A DNA stretch of 64,000 nucleotides from Cytobacillus citreus (GCF_018343665.1 NZ_JAGYPM010000005.1:1-64000); one strand, 5' to 3'. Positions 54,157 through 63,722 are shown, counted from the stretch's first letter. Numbers and translations are program-made. The notes: a model not told the origin generated them from the letters alone.

Positions 54157-54996
54157 TTAAAGCATCGAATGAACGAGCTGCTGTGTATAGCTAGCTTGAG
54201 GATCTTCTAGAATTTGATCTGTCAGCCCTTCTTCGATCACCTTTCCTTCAAGCATGACGAATGTCCGATCTGCTAACATTCTGATTACACTTAAATCATG
54301 TGACACAAGTACAATGCTTATGTTTAACTCTCTTTGCAATTCCTTAATTAAATCTAGAACACTCGCCTGGACTGATAGATCGAGCCCTGTTGTCACTTCA
54401 TCAAGAAGAAGAAGCGGAGGATTATTCGATAGCGCCTTTGCAATTTGAACACGCTGCTGCATGCCTCCAGAGAATTTTTTCGGAGCCTCCTTACGCCGAT
54501 GAACAGGGATATTGACTTTATCAAGTAGCTCGATCCCTCTTGATTCCATCATCTTGACATGACGGTTTCCAGCTGAAATAAGCTTTTCTGCAATATTGCC
54601 AATAGAGGAGAAATCCATTTTTAAACCTAATAGAGGATTTTGATAGACTTTTCCCATCACATTATTGCGAATATATCTTTTTTGCTGGGCTGATTGTTGA
54701 AATAGATTTTTTTCCCCATTCTCATAGACTGATATATAGGCTTCTCCATCTGTCACTTCCTGATCAAAATACAGACACTTCATTAAGGTTGACTTTCCAC
54801 TGCCGCTTTCCCCTACAATTCCAACTACTTCTCCTGGGTGGACATCAAAGGAAATATCTTGACAGGCATAAACTGTTCCGCAGGATGGACAATAGTTTTT
54901 AAGTAATGAGGCTTTATTGACACATTTCAGACATCCACGGCCATATTGCTTGTTTAAATGCTTAACAGATAGAACTGGTCTTTCATATCCTGTCAT
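54157..54996 (-). CDS. phnK: C-P lyase subunit PhnK
   Basis: 279 aa ABC-like protein. Near the N-terminus is a four-cysteine cluster CLKCVNK then CPSCGTVYAC (about 19-45), inserted in the nucleotide-binding fold. Walker A GESGSGKSTLMKC, signature FSGGMQQRVQIAKAL, Walker B LLLLDEVTTGLDLSV; the glutamate of the usual DEP is followed by V, a PhnK trait. It docks on the PhnGHIJ core. Confidence 0.93.
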   Translation of the reverse strand: MTGYERPVLSVKHLNKQYGRGCLKCVNKASLLKNYCPSCGTVYACQDISFDVHPGEVVGIVGESGSGKSTLMKCLYFDQEVTDGEAYISVYENGEKNLFQQSAQQKRYIRNNVMGKVYQNPLLGLKMDFSSIGNIAEKLISAGNRHVKMMESRGIELLDKVNIPVHRRKEAPKKFSGGMQQRVQIAKALSNNPPLLLLDEVTTGLDLSVQASVLDLIKELQRELNISIVLVSHDLSVIRMLADRTFVMLEGKVIEEGLTDQILEDPQASYTQQLVHSML

Positions 54997-55851
54997 TTAT
55001 TTCACTCCTGCTAACTTCTTCTCATTTATCATTTCAAGGCAATAGCTTGTATCATTGCACAGATAATAACTTTCCCCTATCTCTTCATCAATTAGTTCAT
55101 CTAAAAATACATCATCAGCACCGCATAACCTGCAATGTTTATTTTCAAAGGACTCGCCTTTAAATGGATAATCATCAAATGCAAGAGAGACTACTTTCGT
55201 ATAGGGCGGAACGGCATAAACCTTCTTTTCCCTTCCAGCGCCAAGTAGAATTAACGCCTTACAATGATCCATTTTCGTATTATCGAATCGGGGAATCGGA
55301 CTTGGTGCCATTACATACCGATCCTGAACCATAACAGGATGATCAGCATCCGTCGTCATCGTCCCATAGTTCATAATTTGTTCAAACAGCATAAGCCATG
55401 CTCCGCTATATTCCTTTTCGGCATGAAGCTTCTTCGTTTCATGCTCGCTTGGCTCAAAAAATCTGAGCGGCTCAGGGATTGGCACCTGCAAAACAAGTAT
55501 TTGCTCTTTCGTTAGAGGAACTTCAGGTATCCGATGCCTTGATTGAATTAACGTCGCGTCACAAGTATGCTCAGTCGCCACCACACCAGTCGTATCCGAA
55601 ACAAGCTTTTTAATGCTGACGGCATTGACCGATTCATCGGAGCCTTGATCAATCACTTTTAGAACATCATTTTTACCTATTAGTGAGAGTGTTAGCTGTA
55701 AGCCCCCTGTTCCCCACCCGCGTCCAATTGGCATTTCCCTTGAAGCAAAAGGAACTTGATAACCAGGAATGGCAATTGCCTTCAATGTTGCTCTTCTAAT
55801 CTCCCTTTTTGACCCTTCATCGAAAAAGGCAAAATTATAAGCTTTGTTCAA
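54997..55851 (-). CDS. phnJ: C-P lyase core enzyme PhnJ (radical SAM)
   Basis: 284 aa. It breaks the carbon-phosphorus bond using S-adenosylmethionine. The four C-terminal cysteines (CRLCGADD near 240 and YYLCNDTSYC near 265-271) hold the iron-sulfur cluster and supply the catalytic cysteine, in the spacing known from E. coli. The glycine-rich GRGWGTGGLQLTLSLIG (about 43-59) carries the radical-relay glycine. The start overlaps phnI by 17 nt. One tail lysine run follows. Confidence 0.96.
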   Translation of the reverse strand: MNKAYNFAFFDEGSKREIRRATLKAIAIPGYQVPFASREMPIGRGWGTGGLQLTLSLIGKNDVLKVIDQGSDESVNAVSIKKLVSDTTGVVATEHTCDATLIQSRHRIPEVPLTKEQILVLQVPIPEPLRFFEPSEHETKKLHAEKEYSGAWLMLFEQIMNYGTMTTDADHPVMVQDRYVMAPSPIPRFDNTKMDHCKALILLGAGREKKVYAVPPYTKVVSLAFDDYPFKGESFENKHCRLCGADDVFLDELIDEEIGESYYLCNDTSYCLEMINEKKLAGVK

Positions 55852-56974
55852 CCATACTCACCTCATCCTTCTTACTAGTAGTTTTCGTCTTTCTTACACT
55901 GTCGAGCTTTGACTGGAATGTGACATAGTGCGGCATTTTCAAGTGAGAGATAAAACCTGTCGATTCAACAGAATCAATGTGATAGAGAACAAATTCTTCA
56001 TTATGACTAGGAAATGCATGATTCGGATGCTCGAGGCTATAATCGAGAATACTCATGGAAATGGCCTTTGTTTCGTTTTGCCCGAAGCAAAGACCATATC
56101 CTACTTCAAAATCAAGATCCTTCTCGCCATACTCTCTTTCAACTGCTACAGGTATCAGCATTTCCACCTCCGTAACCTTTACTTCTCCGATGTAATAATC
56201 ATCCTCCTCTTCTCCAAGTTCAAAAGGATGGCTAATATGAATTGGCAATTGCCCTACACGAAGCTCTCCAACAGTTGGATGAACAGCTCCATATCCACGA
56301 ATAGATGCATAAGCAAGAGAAGTAACTGCACCTGTTTGTCCTCTTGTTAAAATTTGCAATCGTTCGCTGCGGCTTGATGGAAATTCAAGGCTTTTTCGTG
56401 TCACATCATGAGGCTCTACATCATTGTTGCCGCATGGAGCAATTAAGCCTTCCTCTCTTAAATAATCAAGTACCTTTGGAAAGGTTAAGCTGATTATTTC
56501 GGATTTTTCACTATTATGACCGATTTCTTCATTGAATTTAGATAGCCATTCTTGCGCTTCCTTTTCACTTTCATTCATGAGAGAAAAATTAAGAAGACGA
56601 TGTGTATAATCAGTAGTAGCTCCTAGAAGCTGTCCACCGGGAATATCCTTAAAGCTTGCAGAAATCCTTCTTTCTACCTTTATTTCTTCCGATTCAATCA
56701 CTTTCGAATAATGCTTTCTTGGCAAAGTAGAACGATAGGCTCTTAAAAGGAAAACAGCCTCTTCTGGGTTTCCTTCTGCCTGCTTAATGGCCAATGCTGC
56801 TAATGTTTCATGATAAAGACTACTTTCTGACATCACTTGATCGATGAGTCCCCGTAATCCAGCCTCAATATTTTTAATATCAAGCACTAAGCCCTTCTGC
56901 AGCCGTTCACTTGTCAATCGATTAATCGATTCTTCAATGGCAATCGTTCCACCCTTTACTGCTACATATCCCAT
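55835..56974 (-). CDS. phnI: C-P lyase core subunit PhnI
   Basis: 379 aa. PhnI signatures GYVAVKGGTIAIEESINRLT at the start, RAYRSTLPRKHYS, FKDIPGGQLLGATTDYTHRL and RGYGAVHPTVGELRVGQLP. It is the nucleosidase-like subunit that displaces adenine from ATP with the phosphonate. 7 nt after phnH. Confidence 0.95.
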   Translation of the reverse strand: MGYVAVKGGTIAIEESINRLTSERLQKGLVLDIKNIEAGLRGLIDQVMSESSLYHETLAALAIKQAEGNPEEAVFLLRAYRSTLPRKHYSKVIESEEIKVERRISASFKDIPGGQLLGATTDYTHRLLNFSLMNESEKEAQEWLSKFNEEIGHNSEKSEIISLTFPKVLDYLREEGLIAPCGNNDVEPHDVTRKSLEFPSSRSERLQILTRGQTGAVTSLAYASIRGYGAVHPTVGELRVGQLPIHISHPFELGEEEDDYYIGEVKVTEVEMLIPVAVEREYGEKDLDFEVGYGLCFGQNETKAISMSILDYSLEHPNHAFPSHNEEFVLYHIDSVESTGFISHLKMPHYVTFQSKLDSVRKTKTTSKKDEVSMVEQSL

Positions 56975-56981
56975 TTATCCA

Positions 56982-57587
56982 TCACCTGCTTACTGTAATT
57001 TGAGTTGTACGCGGCAAAGATAGAAGCTGATCCTTTGCATCAACAAATATGAGTTCAACGCCAAGTGGAAATTGTTCATTTTTCTTCTGACGAATTTCCA
57101 CCCAATTTTCTAAAGAAAGTACGTTAATTTGCTCCATGTTTTTGATACCAGGTCCTTTCATATCAAGACCTTTCTCATTTGCCATTTCCCCGACCTCCAC
57201 AATAACTGTTGCTGATTCATGCGGGTTTTGAGGTGTCCCAATTTTTGCTTGTTCAATTGCTTTTTCCAACGATCCTTTTGGAGCATCACTAAGAACAAAA
57301 ATATAATCTGCTTGTTTGCCATCGGCTTTCTTCGCATACGTAAATTGATTGATTTGCCTTGTTATTACATCTTCTCTTTCTGAATAAACTTTGAAAGAAG
57401 CCTCTTGATCTAGTAAAGTTAAAGCAAGCAGCACGAGACTCTTAAAGCATTCTGGTAAAATATCAACATGAACAGCTTGTTCTTTTAAATTAGAAATAAC
57501 ACCAGGTCTTGCAGTAGAGTTCACCAGATGTCTATACACAGACTGGAGATCATGAACAACGTCTAACTTCAAGCTTTTCCCCTCCAT
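56982..57587 (-). CDS. phnH: C-P lyase core subunit PhnH
   Basis: 201 aa. PhnH features: DLQSVYRHLVNSTARPGVIS near the start and RQINQFTYAKKADGKQADYI in the middle, with a DNA-like PLP-transferase fold but no catalytic lysine known. It directly abuts phnG (phnG stop 57588). Structural partner in the PhnGHIJ complex. Confidence 0.92.
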   Translation of the reverse strand: MEGKSLKLDVVHDLQSVYRHLVNSTARPGVISNLKEQAVHVDILPECFKSLVLLALTLLDQEASFKVYSEREDVITRQINQFTYAKKADGKQADYIFVLSDAPKGSLEKAIEQAKIGTPQNPHESATVIVEVGEMANEKGLDMKGPGIKNMEQINVLSLENWVEIRQKKNEQFPLGVELIFVDAKDQLLSLPRTTQITVSR

Positions 57588-58013
57588 TTATGAAACATCC
57601 ATCGTTTCAAAGCTTACCTTCGTTTTCAAAATTTCTTGATTATGAGCAATTTTTTGCTCAAGAAGCTCTTTTTCCTTTTCCTCAAGAATAGAAGTCCATG
57701 CTCTTGTTTCCCTTAGGCTTGCTCCATAGGCTGCATCAATGATAGCAAGGTAGTAAGCGAGTTTTGGTTTATCTCCTTTTACAATGCCAATCCCGATGGA
57801 ATCTTGAATTTTCACTTTACATTCAGTAACGAAAACCTCTCCTAGATAAAACAAGCTTTTCTTTGCCGTTTCTCGAACCTTTAACATGACTAGACCATTT
57901 TCTGGCTCTTGGACAACCTTTAATAAATAAATTTGTTCAATTTCTTTTGCCAATTCCTCGGCTAATTCATCTGGGCTATTGATTAATATTTCTGTTCTTC
58001 GCTTTCTTTTCAT
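57588..58013 (-). CDS. phnG: C-P lyase core subunit PhnG
   Basis: 141 aa. PhnG pattern LVMLKVRETAKKSLFYLGEV, FVTECKVKIQDSIGIGIVKG and KLAYYLAIIDAAYGASL. It forms the alpha subunit of the PhnGHIJ complex. It is the first structural gene after phnF, with a 109-nt gap that could hold the operon promoter and a PhnF site. GGAGG is 7 nt before the ATG. Confidence 0.92.
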   Translation of the reverse strand: MKRKRRTEILINSPDELAEELAKEIEQIYLLKVVQEPENGLVMLKVRETAKKSLFYLGEVFVTECKVKIQDSIGIGIVKGDKPKLAYYLAIIDAAYGASLRETRAWTSILEEKEKELLEQKIAHNQEILKTKVSFETMDVS

Positions 58014-58122
58014 CTATAGACCTCCAATTTGTTTTGGTCACCTTTAAGATATCTTGTTGCCAACCTGCTGAATGTTAAAAAGATGTAAAAACCAATCATA
58101 ATTTGTAAAGTTTTTTTTCCTT

Positions 58123-58833
58123 TTAAATCACATAGGTGAAGCGATCACTTCTATATAGAATTCTTGAATATTCAAGAACCTTGCCAGATTTTACATCTAT
58201 GCAGCCAGCCTCTAACTGTAAAAGAGGAATTAGACTTGAACAATTTAATAAGTTTCTTTCATATACACTAGGAAAAATAATGCTTAAAGAGCTTTCTGTT
58301 GATGTGAATTTTTCAAATCCACTGCTGCGATAGTATTGAAAAATAGAGGTAATCTGATGACCGTCTGTTTCAATCTCACGAAATATGGATTGGGGCAAAT
58401 AAGAAATATGAATAGCTATTGGGCAATTATCCAGCATTCTTAATCGGCCAATTTTATAAACGACATCATGTTTATCAATTCCAAGGGCTTGAAAAATCTT
58501 TTGGTTATAAGAAATTTCTTCACAAAAAACATTCTTTGTGATTAATTCATATTGAAGTTCTTTCATTTTTTCAGTGAAGCTTACGTCCCCAGTAAGAATA
58601 AGAGGAATTCGAAGTTTGCTTTCTTGCACATAGCTGCCTTTGCCTTGTCTAGCGTATACAAGACCTTGCTCCTGGAGCTGTTCATATGCTTTTCGTACAA
58701 CCATTCTCGGTACTTTAAATTGATCAGCAAGCTCGTTTTCTGAAGGAAGCTTATCGTTCGGTTTATATAATCCACCATGAATAGCTGAGGTGAGCACATC
58801 AATTAATGCAGCTTTATCACACATAAAACTCAA
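58123..58833 (-). CDS. phnF: GntR/UTRA-family transcription regulator PhnF
   Basis: 236 aa. N-terminal winged helix (about 8-70): GGLYKPNDKLPSENELADQF, VRKAYEQLQEQGLVYARQGK. The UTRA ligand domain follows (about 85-235: YKIGRLRMLDNCPIAIHISY, ESSLSIIFPS). It likely represses the downstream phn genes until phosphonate or its product is sensed. The N-terminus MSFMCDKAALIDVLTSAIHG is slightly unusual for the family. Confidence 0.88.
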   Translation of the reverse strand: MSFMCDKAALIDVLTSAIHGGLYKPNDKLPSENELADQFKVPRMVVRKAYEQLQEQGLVYARQGKGSYVQESKLRIPLILTGDVSFTEKMKELQYELITKNVFCEEISYNQKIFQALGIDKHDVVYKIGRLRMLDNCPIAIHISYLPQSIFREIETDGHQITSIFQYYRSSGFEKFTSTESSLSIIFPSVYERNLLNCSSLIPLLQLEAGCIDVKSGKVLEYSRILYRSDRFTYVI

Positions 58834-58849
58834 CTTCCTTTCTAGTGAA

Positions 58850-58903
58850 AGTGAAACTTTATTCAGCGGTGTCTTTCTTACTGTCCGTTAATCAGCAATA
58901 AAA
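58850..58903 (+). repeat. Repeat A remnant (copy 6)
   Basis: 54 bp carrying only the two ends: GTGAAACTTT then CAGCGGTGTCTTTCTTACTG then CCGTTAATCAGCAATAAAA. It matches the terminal blocks of the full copies with the interior deleted. It sits upstream of phnF. Confidence 0.6.
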
Positions 58904-58950
58904 TCTTTAAACAAAATGAGCCCTAATCATCTGACTAGGACTTTTGTTCA

Positions 58951-59817
58951 TTACAAAATAGACTTCACGATCGGTTTTATTCTCGTTTTTAAAGCATTCA
59001 CACACTCGATTCCAGGACTTTTGCTTCCGATTAATACTTCTTTTTCTCCGTATGCTCCATGGAAATCTGAGCCGCCTGTCATGATAAGATGATAATGCTC
59101 CGCAAATTGCATGGCCATTCCCTCATCCTCTTTCGTATGGAGAGGATGCCATACTTCAATTCCCTGCAGGCCTAATTCAACAAGTTCAGGAATCATTTCG
59201 AAATTTCTATATTGTCCTGGATGCGCAAGCACAGGTACACCGCCAGCATCAATAATGGCTTTGACAGCCAATTTAGCATCTACATATTCAATTGGAACAA
59301 AAGCAATTCCAGGCTGCTCACCGTTTCCTCCGCGATTAAATAGCTTTTTATAAAGATCTCCATAAATAGAATCTGTGTAGCCTGCCTCTATTAAAGCCTG
59401 CATAATATGCTGCTTATACACACCTGTACCGCCTTTAGCAATGGCTTTACAGCGCTCCCAAGTTATGCTATATCCAGCTGCAATTAAGCGTGTGACCATT
59501 TCCATTGATGCAAAGCTGCGTTTTTCAGAAAATGGCTGACATAGATGAAGAAGTGAAGCATGATCAGGCTCAATAAAATAACCTAGAATATGAACTCTGC
59601 GGTTTCTTTTAAAATCAAAACCAGAAATTTCAATGCCAGGGATGATTTCTATTTGTTTCTCTTTACCTATTTCCATCATTTCTTTTAAATCTCTTGTTGT
59701 ATCATGATTGGTAATCGCTATATGACTGACTCCTTGCTCCACTGCTAATTCTAATATTTCCGCAAATGTTGAAGAGCCATCCGATATTCTTGTATGACAA
59801 TGCAACTCAACCTTCAT
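58951..59817 (-). CDS. PHP-domain phosphoesterase
   Basis: 288 aa from ATG 59817 (GGGTGGGG just upstream; an ATG six codons earlier has none). PHP fold: ELHCHTRISDGSSTFAEI, AITNHDTT, IIPGIEISGFD, VPVLAHPGQYRN and TGGSDFHGAYG supply metal-binding H, D and E residues. Family members include the cyclic phosphodiesterase PhnPP, which opens the ribose cyclic phosphate made by PhnJ, and also RNase AM/YciV. The phn operon here has no PhnP, so a PhnP-like role is likely. It is upstream of phnF in the same direction. Confidence 0.85.
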   Translation of the reverse strand: MKVELHCHTRISDGSSTFAEILELAVEQGVSHIAITNHDTTRDLKEMMEIGKEKQIEIIPGIEISGFDFKRNRRVHILGYFIEPDHASLLHLCQPFSEKRSFASMEMVTRLIAAGYSITWERCKAIAKGGTGVYKQHIMQALIEAGYTDSIYGDLYKKLFNRGGNGEQPGIAFVPIEYVDAKLAVKAIIDAGGVPVLAHPGQYRNFEMIPELVELGLQGIEVWHPLHTKEDEGMAMQFAEHYHLIMTGGSDFHGAYGEKEVLIGSKSPGIECVNALKTRIKPIVKSIL

Positions 59818-60048
59818 ATCCCCACCCACCTTCATAACATTTGCTTATATCCTAACTTGTTACCATGTGACGAAGATTAATTTATTGTAAAATACTTGTA
59901 AAAGTCTTTTATCAGTGTTCGTTTAACAATTTTTAGAAGCTAAAATTTTTACCGAATTGCCTTTTCAATCTTCTATTTATTTTTTTATAATGAACAAGGC
60001 ATGTTACTATAGATAAAGAACACTTTCTGAGAAAGGAGTGTGAGACGT

Positions 60049-61407
60049 TTGATTCAGAACATGACTGAAAACCAAATCACTCTTCACATCATAAAAACGT
60101 TAAAAGAAAATAAAAAAAAGGAATTTGAAACGATTCTCGACGAATTGCAGCCATATGATGTTGCTCAGATATATGAGAATCTGCCGGAAAAACATAAAAC
60201 ACGCTTTTTGCTTTTTATGAATGTTGATACCCTCGCTGATTTGATTCAAGAGCTAAGCAAAGAGGATCAGCTTGAGGTTTTGAATAAACTAGGAATTGAA
60301 AAAACTGGGGAAGTTCTTGATTTAATGGATAATGATGACTTGGCCCTTCTCTTGGATGATTTATCTCCTGAAAAAATAGCTTCTCTTTTATCTGGAATGA
60401 AGAAAAGCGAATCGCAAATCGTTCAGAATATCATGAATTATCCTCCGGAAACAGCTGGAAGGCTCATGACCAACCGCTTCGTTTGGATTCGAGATTACTA
60501 TACGGTTTTGGATGCGGTTGGAAAGCTGAAATCTTTTGCTGAGTTTGCAGAAACAATTAATTACCTATATGTCATCGATCAAGACCGAAAGCTTGTTGGT
60601 GTTGTTTCATACCGCGACCTTCTTATCGCGGAGCCGAGTGAATTAATCAGAAATATTATGTATGAACGGGTCATTTCCGTTAATGTCATGACCGATCAAG
60701 AGGAAGTAGCAAGGCTAGTCGAAAGATATGACTTTATGGCAATTCCTGTTGTCAATGAGGGGAATGTCTTAATGGGGATTGCAACCGTTGACGATATCAT
60801 TGACGTTGTTATTCAGGAAGCAAATGAAGATTTTGAAAAGCTATCTGCAACAGGAAAGTCGATTGATTTTGAAACAAAAACCTTTGTAGCGGCCTACCGA
60901 AGATTGCCTTGGCTGATTTTGCTCTTATTCATCGGGATTATATCCGGCAGCATTATTAGTGGGTACGAAAAGACATTGGAGAAAGTCGTTGCACTAGCTT
61001 TCTTTATGCCCATGATTGCTGGTATGACAGGAAATACAGGCACACAATCACTCGCTGTTGTTGTCAGAGGTCTCGCCTCTAATGATATTGATAAAAAAGT
61101 GGTTTCTAAGCTAATCATGAGGGAATTCGGTGTAAGCTTAATCATTGGCTTAATTTGTGGGGTCCTTATTTACCTCATTGCATTTTTTTGGCAAGGAAGT
61201 GCGATATTAGGATTAGTTGTAGGCAGCTCCTTATTTCTTACTTTAATTATTGGAACTTTGGCGGGAACAATTATTCCACTTATACTGTTCAAGCTAAACA
61301 TTGACCCTGCTGTGGCATCAGGACCTCTCATTACGACCTTAAATGATATTTTCTCACTTGTGACGTATTTTGGGATTGCTACTTTGTTTATAAATCATTT
61401 AATGTGA
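60049..61407 (+). CDS. mgtE: Magnesium transporter MgtE
   Basis: About 452 aa from TTG 60049 (GGAG 10 nt upstream); GTG 60040 is too close and ATG 60061 too far. N-terminal helical superhelix (about 25-125: LDELQPYDVAQIYENLP), two CBS domains (about 130-250: RDYYTVLDAVGKLKSF, NEGNVLMGIATVDDIIDVV), then five membrane helices (about 285-450) with PMIAGMTGNTGTQSLAVVVR forming the Mg pore. The cytosolic part closes the channel when Mg is plentiful. No Mg riboswitch is seen upstream. Confidence 0.95.
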   Translation: MIQNMTENQITLHIIKTLKENKKKEFETILDELQPYDVAQIYENLPEKHKTRFLLFMNVDTLADLIQELSKEDQLEVLNKLGIEKTGEVLDLMDNDDLALLLDDLSPEKIASLLSGMKKSESQIVQNIMNYPPETAGRLMTNRFVWIRDYYTVLDAVGKLKSFAEFAETINYLYVIDQDRKLVGVVSYRDLLIAEPSELIRNIMYERVISVNVMTDQEEVARLVERYDFMAIPVVNEGNVLMGIATVDDIIDVVIQEANEDFEKLSATGKSIDFETKTFVAAYRRLPWLILLLFIGIISGSIISGYEKTLEKVVALAFFMPMIAGMTGNTGTQSLAVVVRGLASNDIDKKVVSKLIMREFGVSLIIGLICGVLIYLIAFFWQGSAILGLVVGSSLFLTLIIGTLAGTIIPLILFKLNIDPAVASGPLITTLNDIFSLVTYFGIATLFINHLM

Positions 61408-61433
61408 AGCACGGTCACATATCCGTGCTTTTT
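61408..61433 (+). terminator. Terminator after mgtE
   Basis: AAGCACGG-TCACATAT-CCGTGCTT followed by TTT, directly after the mgtE stop. Confidence 0.85.
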
Positions 61434-61565
61434 GATATGCTTTTTTGGAAACCATCCCGTCTTTTTTTTCGTCTAAATAAATATGGATGGGAATTGATTG
61501 AAAGGTTTTTTCTTCTTTGTTACGATAAAATTGGAAAGAATGAATGGGAAACAGGTGCATGCTTA

Positions 61566-62759
61566 ATGAATAAACCTATAAAGGTTTCAGAACGGTTCGA
61601 TTGGACTTTATGTTTAATATTATTTTTATTTTTTCTTATCAGCTGTATTACGATATATAGTGGTCAGGCATCGGGACAATATGGGGATATTAATTTCGTA
61701 TTAGGCCAAATTAAAAATTACATTGTCGGTGTGGTTATTGTTGCCGTTGTTATGTATTTTGACAGTGAACAAATAAAAAGACTGTCATGGGTTCTATACG
61801 GATTAGGCATTTTATTGCTCATTGGACTGTTTATAGCGCCCGAAAGTTTAGTCACGGAAACAAAGGGAGCTAAACTTTGGTATAAAACCCCTATTGGTTC
61901 GATCCAGCCATCAGAGTTTGTTAAAGTCTTCCTTATCATCGCGCTTAGTAAAGTCATTGTTGATCATTATGAAAAGTTTATAGTAAAGACGCTTAAAACA
62001 GATTTATTTCTCTTTTTTAAGCTCGGAATCGTGACTGCTGTTCCGCTTTGTTTAATTATTGGTGATGATTTAGGTACAGCGCTTGTTATCATGGCTATTT
62101 TTGCAGGAATTGTTTTAGTATCAGGAATCTCTTGGAAAATCATCGTTTCTATTTTTGGGTTAGCTGGAACGCTTGCCGGGACCATTTTCGCTCTTGTCAT
62201 ATACGCTCCCGAATTTTTAGAAAAATATTTAAAGGTAGATACTTACCAATTTTACCGAATATATTCCTGGCTCGATCCTGTCGGCCACAAACAAGGGGCT
62301 GGCATGCAGTTATATAATTCCATGCAAGCCATTGGATCTGGTCAATTAACCGGAAAAGGATTTAGTGAAAGCCAAGTATATATCCCTGACAGGCATACAG
62401 ATTTCATATTTAGTGTTATTGGGGAAGAGTATGGATTTATCGGTGCGAGCTTTGTTATCGGTCTATACTTCCTGCTCATTTACCATATAACTAAAACAGC
62501 TCTTGATACGAAGGATCCCTTTAACACCTATATTTGTGTCGGGATCATTAGTATGATCACCTTCCATGTTTTTCAAAATATCGGCATGACCATCCAAGTA
62601 TTGCCGATCACAGGTATTCCCCTACCCTTTATCAGTTATGGAGGAAGCTCTTTAATGGCAAACATGATGGCGATGGGGCTAATTTTCAGTATTAGATATC
62701 ATGAAAAAGCGTATATGTTTGGTTCTGACTCTAAATATCTGGCCAAAAAGGCTAATTGA
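61566..62759 (+). CDS. FtsW/RodA/SpoVE family peptidoglycan polymerase (SEDS)
   Basis: About 397 aa from ATG 61566 (MNKPIKVSERFDW). The frame is open back to 61404, but the extra 54 residues include the mgtE terminator region and are not SEDS-like. About ten helices. Signature IGDDLGTALVIMAIFAGIVL, the conserved extracellular loop with AIGSGQLTGKGFSESQVYIP and RHTDFIFSVIGEEYGFIG, and PITGIPLPFISYGGSSLMAN at the end. It polymerises lipid II glycan chains. FtsW, RodA and SpoVE cannot be separated by eye; a RodA-like paralogue fits best. Confidence 0.9.
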   Translation: MNKPIKVSERFDWTLCLILFLFFLISCITIYSGQASGQYGDINFVLGQIKNYIVGVVIVAVVMYFDSEQIKRLSWVLYGLGILLLIGLFIAPESLVTETKGAKLWYKTPIGSIQPSEFVKVFLIIALSKVIVDHYEKFIVKTLKTDLFLFFKLGIVTAVPLCLIIGDDLGTALVIMAIFAGIVLVSGISWKIIVSIFGLAGTLAGTIFALVIYAPEFLEKYLKVDTYQFYRIYSWLDPVGHKQGAGMQLYNSMQAIGSGQLTGKGFSESQVYIPDRHTDFIFSVIGEEYGFIGASFVIGLYFLLIYHITKTALDTKDPFNTYICVGIISMITFHVFQNIGMTIQVLPITGIPLPFISYGGSSLMANMMAMGLIFSIRYHEKAYMFGSDSKYLAKKAN

Positions 62760-62782
62760 GCATTGAATCATGTCGTAGGAAT

Positions 62783-62815
62783 GGAAATCGGTACGTTGGC
62801 CCGATTTCCTTTTTT
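62783..62815 (+). terminator. Terminator after the SEDS gene
   Basis: GGAAATCGG-TACGTTGG-CCCGATTTCC followed by TTTTTT. Confidence 0.9.
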
Positions 62816-62822
62816 CGTGCAA

Positions 62823-62848
62823 AAAAAGTCGAGCAAGTATGCCCGACT
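62823..62848 (-). terminator. Terminator after the TauE/SafE gene
   Basis: AGTCGGGCATACTTGCTCGACT hairpin on the minus strand followed by TTTTTT, just after the stop of the convergent gene. Confidence 0.88.
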
Positions 62849-62852
62849 CTCT

Positions 62853-63722
62853 TTATTCTGATTCATTTACTTTTGCCTTAAAACTGCGAATCTTCATGAT
62901 TGATCTGATAAAGAAATACAAAATAAAGCATCCTAATAAAATAAGTCCTGCTAAACTTAAGTCGATAAGCTTAAAAATAACGCTTATTAACGTAGCAATA
63001 TAAATGCCGCTTAGAAGGAGGCTTATTTCTTTATTTTCATAATATCTTGTCAGCTTAGCACCGAAGGAAGAGCCAATTAATCCCCCTGCTACAAGCAACA
63101 AGCTTACTTTATAATTAATAGGAACAGTGAAAGCATAGGATAAGAAGGCTGCTGGAACGATAAGAAAAATCGTAAACAAACTCGTACCAATCGCTTTCTT
63201 TGGCTCAAAGCCTAAAAAGGAAACTGAAAGCGGCACAATAATAAAACCCCCGCCTACCCCTAAAGTTGTAGACGCAAATCCTGCAAAGGCACCTATAAAA
63301 ATCATTTTTAAGAGAGATGGAGAAATGGGCTCCTCTACGAACGTAGTTGTCTTTTTCCCTTGTTTAAACATTTTCAACGCAAAATAAGATAATAACATGA
63401 TATAAAATATTGGAATAACCCATTCATCCATTCCACGTTTTTCAAGAAAAATGACAAATGGACGTGCAAGCTGAGTAGATGCCATTCCACTCACACCGAG
63501 GATCAGACCATTTTTCCAAAGAATATTCTTATAGCGAATATGAGTCGTAATTCCTGAAAATGAGGTCCCTAGTGTAAATAATAAGCTTGTCGTCACAGCC
63601 TCAATCGGAGAAAATCCAAGCAACATGAGCAAAGGGGTCAAAATAAATCCCCCGCCTACTCCAAAAAATCCTGATAATACACTGATACACGCACCTAGTA
63701 AAAAAAATAATATGATAGTCAT
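62853..63722 (-). CDS. TauE/SafE family sulfite or sulfoacetate exporter-like protein
   Basis: 289 aa, eight helices in two similar halves. GFFGVGGGFILTPLLMLLGF (about 19-38) and ASTTLGVGGGFIIVPLSVSF (about 160-180) are the repeated glycine-rich motifs of the family. Members are linked to export of sulfite or other organosulfur anions; the substrate here is unknown. Single-gene unit, convergent with the SEDS gene. Confidence 0.88.
   Translation of the reverse strand: MTIILFFLLGACISVLSGFFGVGGGFILTPLLMLLGFSPIEAVTTSLLFTLGTSFSGITTHIRYKNILWKNGLILGVSGMASTQLARPFVIFLEKRGMDEWVIPIFYIMLLSYFALKMFKQGKKTTTFVEEPISPSLLKMIFIGAFAGFASTTLGVGGGFIIVPLSVSFLGFEPKKAIGTSLFTIFLIVPAAFLSYAFTVPINYKVSLLLVAGGLIGSSFGAKLTRYYENKEISLLLSGIYIATLISVIFKLIDLSLAGLILLGCFILYFFIRSIMKIRSFKAKVNESE

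Noticed and set aside
59840-60048. Mg-sensing (M-box) riboswitch upstream of mgtE
   Set aside because: None of the conserved M-box stems is visible. Only an AT-rich promoter region is seen, with a TATAAT near 59990.
61404-61565. 54-residue N-terminal extension of the SEDS protein
   Set aside because: It overlaps the mgtE terminator and stop, and family members start at the MNKPIK-equivalent position.
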